A DNA stretch of 64,000 bases from JAFAGX01 sp035622175. GTDB lineage: Bacteria; Acidobacteriota; Terriglobia; Terriglobales; Acidobacteriaceae. How positions within the stretch are numbered: position 1 is the first letter of the stretch; every line of letters begins with the position of its first letter. Both the position numbers and the translations under genes were made by a program. Shown here in pieces: positions 60,692-64,000 of the stretch. A model generated the notes under the pieces. It did no database searches. It was not told the origin of the DNA and worked only from the letters and a program-made list of their open reading frames with translations. The stretch spans positions 16,252-80,251 of the forward strand of contig DASPVV010000016.1 in assembly GCA_035622175.1 (NCBI GenBank), written 5' to 3'.

Positions 60692-61483
60692 ATGACGAGT
60701 CTAATCCCTACCATCGCGAGCTCGCAGTCGCGGGCTTACACGCTTGCGGAACTCATGGTGGCCACGGCCGCTCGTGAGATCAAGGATGGCGAGGTCGTGT
60801 TCGTCGGAATGCGTCTTCCCTTGATCGCCTTCGTCGTGGCGAAGCGCACCCATGCTCCCCGTGCGGTTGGGCTCTTTGAAAACGGAGTCATCCGTGGCAC
60901 ACCCGCTCCGGAGTTGATTTACACCATGGCGGATCCTCCCAATATTCTCGGCGCGATCCAATGTTTGGACATGCTTGGCGTGATGAGTTTGCTGCAGTCC
61001 GGGCGCGTACAGCTTGGCTTTCTGGGAGCTGCCGAGGTTGATCGTTTCGGGAACTTGAATTCGACCGAGGTTAGGGGTGCGCACGGCATCGTCCGTTTGC
61101 CGGGTTCAGGTGGCGCCTGCGACATCGCATCGCTGGCGCATCGTTTTGTGACCTTGCTAGAGCACAGCAAACGGCGGCTTCCGGAGCATGTTTCCTTCCT
61201 GACCAGCCCGGGCTATGGCGAGGGTCGCCTCTGGCGCGAGCAGCAGGGACTTCCGCGGGGCGGACCATCGGCCGTCATTACCACCAAAGCCGTGCTCCGC
61301 TTCGAGGAAGGCGGAGAAGCGTATCTGGCTTCCCTGCACCCCGGTGTCAGCCTGGAAGACGTGCTCAACAACACAGGTTGGAAGCTGCGAGTAGGCAAGC
61401 ATCTCCAGCCAACCGTGGAGCCGAGCCTGGCAGAACTAGAGGTCATTCGCGATTACGATAAAGACGGGTTTTGGACGAAGTAA
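60692..61483 (+). CDS. CoA-transferase subunit B (glutaconate/IpdB-like)
   Basis: A class I CoA-transferase beta-type chain: TLAELMVATAAREIKDGEVVFVGMRLPLIAFVVAKRTHAP at the start, NGVIRGTPAPELIYTMADPPNI, then GAAEVDRFGNLNSTEVRG and GSGGACDIASLAHR, all typical. It has 263 residues. The ATG at 60692 is preferred; the frame's TTG two codons earlier lacks a separate ribosome site. In related families (glutaconate CoA-transferase, IpdB of steroid degradation) this chain pairs with an alpha chain, which here is at 62365. The pair is split by a crotonase gene. The physiological acid is not known. Confidence 0.88.
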   Translation: MTSLIPTIASSQSRAYTLAELMVATAAREIKDGEVVFVGMRLPLIAFVVAKRTHAPRAVGLFENGVIRGTPAPELIYTMADPPNILGAIQCLDMLGVMSLLQSGRVQLGFLGAAEVDRFGNLNSTEVRGAHGIVRLPGSGGACDIASLAHRFVTLLEHSKRRLPEHVSFLTSPGYGEGRLWREQQGLPRGGPSAVITTKAVLRFEEGGEAYLASLHPGVSLEDVLNNTGWKLRVGKHLQPTVEPSLAELEVIRDYDKDGFWTK

Positions 61484-61573
61484 TCGATCTGCGAGCGTCC
61501 GGCCATCGTGAGGGGAGCAAGATCGGCCGCGCTGGTGGGGTCACCCGGGGTAGGCCCCTGGAAGGTGTTAAGC

Positions 61574-62365
61574 ATGGATAGGGCAACTGAAGCCGCAACC
61601 CAATGGTCCCGGATTGCCCTGCAACTCGATCCCCCAGCAGCCAGGCTGCGTCTTGAGAACCCGCCGCTCAACATCCTTGACATTCCGATGATGGACGATT
61701 TGGCGGCGGCTTGGGCGGAAATCGAGCCGTTAGGTGGAATCACAATCGTCATTCTTTCTGGCTCTCAGAAGGCGTTCTCTGCGGGCGTCGACGTGGCCGC
61801 GCATGCCCCGGACAAGATCGAGCAGATGTTGACCAAGTTTCACGGCCTCATCCGTCAACTGGTCACATCGAAGAAAGTGACCATCGCAGCGGTGCATGGT
61901 CATTGCCTAGGCGGGGGTGCAGAGCTGGCCATGGTGTGCGACCTGGCGTACACCTCGGAGCTGGCCACCTGGGGATTTCCGGAGATCAAGCTGGGTTGTT
62001 ATCCGCCGGTTGCCACGACTGCTCTGGCAGCCTTGGTCGGCCAGAAGCAGGCGGCTGATCTTGTGCTCACAGGACGCAGCATTTCGGGAAGGGAAGCCGC
62101 CGCCATTGGATTAGCCAACGCAGTCCTGCCCGAAGTGGATCTGGAACACGCAGTCGACGAAGCAGTCGAGCGCCTTTCGCATCTTAGTCCTGCGGCCTTG
62201 GCCATCACCAAGAAAGCCCTGTATGCCTGGGACTCCATTCACTTCGACAAAGGGCTTGCCCGAGCCGAGGCGATCTATCTTGGAGAGCTCATGAAGACGG
62301 CAGATGCACAGGAAGGAATCCAGGCCTTTCTCGAGAAACGTCCGCCGCGGTGGAAAGGGAAGTGA
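61574..62365 (+). CDS. Crotonase-family protein resembling cyclohexadienecarbonyl-CoA hydratase
   Basis: The 263-residue protein starts at an ATG with GGAAGGTG eight bases upstream. The motifs KAFSAGVDVAAHAPDKIEQMLTKFHGLIRQL, HGHCLGGGAELAMVCDLAYTS and GFPEIKLGCYPPVATTALAALVG are those of crotonases; the specific AHxPDxxxxMLxxFHxLIRxL and the PEIxLGCYPPVA signature are those of cyclohexa-1,5-diene-1-carbonyl-CoA hydratases (BamR/Dch) of anaerobic benzoyl-CoA breakdown. I infer this from recollection of the pattern and cannot verify it here. The last codon overlaps the start of the alpha CoA-transferase gene by one base (TGATG). Confidence 0.8.
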   Translation: MDRATEAATQWSRIALQLDPPAARLRLENPPLNILDIPMMDDLAAAWAEIEPLGGITIVILSGSQKAFSAGVDVAAHAPDKIEQMLTKFHGLIRQLVTSKKVTIAAVHGHCLGGGAELAMVCDLAYTSELATWGFPEIKLGCYPPVATTALAALVGQKQAADLVLTGRSISGREAAAIGLANAVLPEVDLEHAVDEAVERLSHLSPAALAITKKALYAWDSIHFDKGLARAEAIYLGELMKTADAQEGIQAFLEKRPPRWKGK

Positions 62366-63273
62366 TGGACAAGGTTGTTTCCATGCGCGATGCCATTGCC
62401 CAACTGGTGCCGGACGGCGCCTCCGTCGCCATGGGACTGCAGATGGAACAGATGATTCCTTTTGCTGCCGGGCATGAGATCATTCGCCAAAGGAAGGGCG
62501 GCCTTACTTTGGTCGGACCGATCTCGGATATTTTGTTCGACCAAGCGATGGGGGCCGGATGCGTGGAGAGGGTCATCGCTGCCTGGGTCGGCAACGTCAT
62601 GATGGGTTCGGCCTACAACTTTCGCCGCGCTGTCGAGGAGAACGCAATCGAGATCTTCAACATGACGAACTTCAGTGTCGCCTTGGCTCTGCAGGCGGGT
62701 GCCATGGGCGTTCCCTTTCTCCCCACGCGGACGGCGCTAGGAAGTGATACCACCCGCGACCATCCCTTCTTTTCTCCGATCCGGTCTCCGTTCGAGCCGA
62801 AAGAGCCGCTCTGGGCGGTGCGCGCACTGAACCCCGATGTGACCATTGTTCATGTGCAGCGCGCCGATCGTGAGGGCAATGCCCACTGCTGGGGAAGTTT
62901 CGGTGTGATGATCGAGGGCGTACGGGCCGCCCAACGAGTGATCGTCATCGCAGAAGAGATTGTGGATCCGAGCGTGATTGCCAGCGATCCCAACCGCACG
63001 GTGATTCCCGGATTTCTCGTGAACGCGGTGGTGGAGTGTCCGTATGGAGCGCACCCCTCACCGGTTCAGGGATATTACAAACGGGATGATGCTTTCTTCC
63101 GCCAGTATCACGAGCAGACGAAGACGCGGGAGGACAATCAAGCTTGGCTGGAGCGCTGGGTTTATGGCATCGCAGATCGCAGAGACTATATGAACCAGAT
63201 CGGCGCTTGCCGCGTCGGAAACCTGGCGGTCAAGCAGCATGCCTACGCGGCGCAGGCCGACTTTGGGTATTGA
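62365..63273 (+). CDS. CoA-transferase subunit A (glutaconate/IpdA-like)
   Basis: The gene overlaps the preceding stop by one base and is clearly coupled to it. The 302-residue chain has the subunit A pattern: VSMRDAIAQLVPDGASVAMGLQMEQMIPFAAGHEIIRQRKGGLTLVGP, AYNFRRAVEENAIEIFNMTNFSVALALQAGAMGVPFLPTRTALGSD and PDVTIVHVQRADREGNAHCWG (the HVQRADxxGN segment is the class I signature). It pairs with the beta chain at 60692. Together they would move CoA between a carboxylic acid and acyl-CoA. Confidence 0.88.
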   Translation: MDKVVSMRDAIAQLVPDGASVAMGLQMEQMIPFAAGHEIIRQRKGGLTLVGPISDILFDQAMGAGCVERVIAAWVGNVMMGSAYNFRRAVEENAIEIFNMTNFSVALALQAGAMGVPFLPTRTALGSDTTRDHPFFSPIRSPFEPKEPLWAVRALNPDVTIVHVQRADREGNAHCWGSFGVMIEGVRAAQRVIVIAEEIVDPSVIASDPNRTVIPGFLVNAVVECPYGAHPSPVQGYYKRDDAFFRQYHEQTKTREDNQAWLERWVYGIADRRDYMNQIGACRVGNLAVKQHAYAAQADFGY

Positions 63274-63354
63274 GAGGGGAGGAACGGGGGAAACGTCCAC
63301 GCAGCCGAGGGAGACCTGTGACGACAGCGTTCGCTGTCGGCACTCGGAAAAGCA

Positions 63355-63843
63355 ATGAAGAAGCAACTGATCGAGCTACGAGTCAACGGGTGCGCTCATG
63401 AGCTGGCGATCGAGCCAAGCAAGCTGCTGCTCGATGCCCTGCGCCAGGATTTGCGGCTTACCGGATCGAAGCGCGGCTGTGATGACTCCTCGTGCGGGGC
63501 GTGCACCGTGCTCATCGACGGTACCCCCATGCTCTCCTGCGCGCTGCTTGCGGCGAGCTGTGAAGGTCAGGAGATTACGACGGTCGAAGGTGTCAGCGAG
63601 CACGGGAGCCTGGCCGCGATCCAAAAAGCTTATGGGGACTGGGGCGGAGCCCAATGCGGTTACTGCACTCCAGGGTTCATGATGACCGTGAAACACCTGC
63701 TCACCGAGAATCCTAATCCCACAGAAGATGAAATCCGCGGAGCCTTGAGCGGCAATCTATGCCGTTGCACGGGGTACAGCCAGATGTATCAGGCGATCAA
63801 AGCCGCCGTTGCCGCCGAGCAGAAGGGAATGGCACGCGAGTAG
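63355..63843 (+). CDS. [2Fe-2S] small subunit of a molybdenum hydroxylase
   Basis: The 162-residue protein has a plant-type [2Fe-2S] cluster (C42, C47, C50, C62) and the helical [2Fe-2S] site (C101, C104, C136, C138), the hallmark of xanthine dehydrogenase/4-hydroxybenzoyl-CoA reductase/CO dehydrogenase small subunits. The sequence GAQCGYCTPGFMMTVKHLL and LSGNLCRCTGY is diagnostic. It transfers electrons from the molybdenum site to FAD or another acceptor. It lies 82 bases after the CoA-transferase gene, with the large subunit next. The FAD subunit is not seen in the window. Confidence 0.94.
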   Translation: MKKQLIELRVNGCAHELAIEPSKLLLDALRQDLRLTGSKRGCDDSSCGACTVLIDGTPMLSCALLAASCEGQEITTVEGVSEHGSLAAIQKAYGDWGGAQCGYCTPGFMMTVKHLLTENPNPTEDEIRGALSGNLCRCTGYSQMYQAIKAAVAAEQKGMARE

Positions 63844-63855
63844 CGACAAGACAGT

Positions 63856-64000
63856 ATGCCTAACGACTTTTCCCTTATCGGCAAACCCGTGGCGATGGTC
63901 GACGCTGCCGAGAAAACTACGGGCGCCGGCAAATACACCGACGATCTGAGCCTCCCCGGCATGCTGGTGGGCAAGATCCTGCATTCGCCCTATCCCCATG
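63856..64000 (+). CDS. Molybdopterin-binding large subunit of a molybdenum hydroxylase (cut by window edge)
   Basis: Only the first 48 codons are in the window, from an ATG 12 bases after the small-subunit stop: FSLIGKPVAMVDAAEKTTGAGKYTDDLSLPGMLVGKILHSPYPH. The pattern, GKPVxxVDAxEKTTGxxKYTDDL..PGML.GKIL.SPxPH, is the N-terminus of the xanthine dehydrogenase molybdenum-binding subunit family (e.g. 4-hydroxybenzoyl-CoA reductase alpha or aldehyde oxidases). It would carry the molybdenum cofactor, whose maturation genes (xdhC and MobA-like) are at 3.7-5.3 kb. Its substrate cannot be told from this fragment. Confidence 0.88.
   Translation, partial: MPNDFSLIGKPVAMVDAAEKTTGAGKYTDDLSLPGMLVGKILHSPYPH

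Noticed and set aside
1..64000. CRISPR array, transposase, prophage or integrase
   Set aside because: No regularly spaced repeats with unique spacers and no transposase or integrase motifs were found in any gene.

Overview
The window reads as a contig piece from a GC-rich acidobacterium (Acidobacteriota, probably a Koribacter/Terriglobia-like lineage). The evidence is the gene style: two Hanks-type kinases carrying C-terminal propeller or TPR sensors, a PadR/ADOP permease pair, YXWXXGXW and YVTN-type secreted proteins, a DUF1111-type di-haem protein and many signal-peptide proteins of unknown role. No 16S gene, transposase or CRISPR array is visible, so the taxonomy is an inference.

Layout. 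1-5.3 kb (minus): a truncated di-haem oxidoreductase, a structured non-coding gap, a zinc-ribbon/Sel1 protein, and a HAD phosphatase - MobA-like transferase - XdhC group that looks like molybdenum-hydroxylase maturation. 5.6-16.7 kb (plus): an MDR dehydrogenase, a kinase with a propeller sensor, an orphan nuoB, a GHMP kinase, glutamine-dependent NAD synthase, a DsbA-like protein, and a DUF5367-TetR pair with an operator on its own promoter. 16.8-24.6 kb: a secretin-like protein (minus), then citrate synthase, cytochrome P460, cysteine desulfurase and MnmA. 24.7-30.4 kb: envelope and secreted proteins and an ABC exporter. 30.4-37.9 kb: a divergent PadR-controlled region with ADOP permease, half-permease and padR on the minus strand, and a secreted protein, ABC ATPase and large permease on the plus strand. 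Two near-identical GTAGA-TCTAC palindromes lie between the arms. 38.3-46 kb: propeller proteins and a TPR kinase. 46.5-55.7 kb: small housekeeping and envelope genes, purC-cvpA, and smc with an unusual head insertion. 56.3-64 kb (plus): a DapA-family aldolase, then a TetR gene opening a probable catabolic cluster.

The right-hand cluster (57.6-64 kb) is the most interesting system. A TetR gene with a clear sigma70 promoter and a perfect inverted-repeat operator is followed by an enoyl-CoA hydratase, a BoxB/PaaA-like di-iron CoA-ester epoxygenase, both subunits of a class I CoA-transferase, a second crotonase resembling cyclohexadienecarbonyl-CoA hydratases, and the small and large subunits of a molybdenum hydroxylase. 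The mixture suggests aerobic breakdown of an aromatic or alicyclic acid as its CoA thioester, but it does not match the standard box or paa operon.

Two small genes shorter than ordinary gene callers accept were found at 42.9-43.4 kb; one appears frameshifted in a run of C. The gap at 1.2-1.7 kb holds three direct repeats and a set of perfect stems, one of which closes a 70-nt tRNA-like fold.
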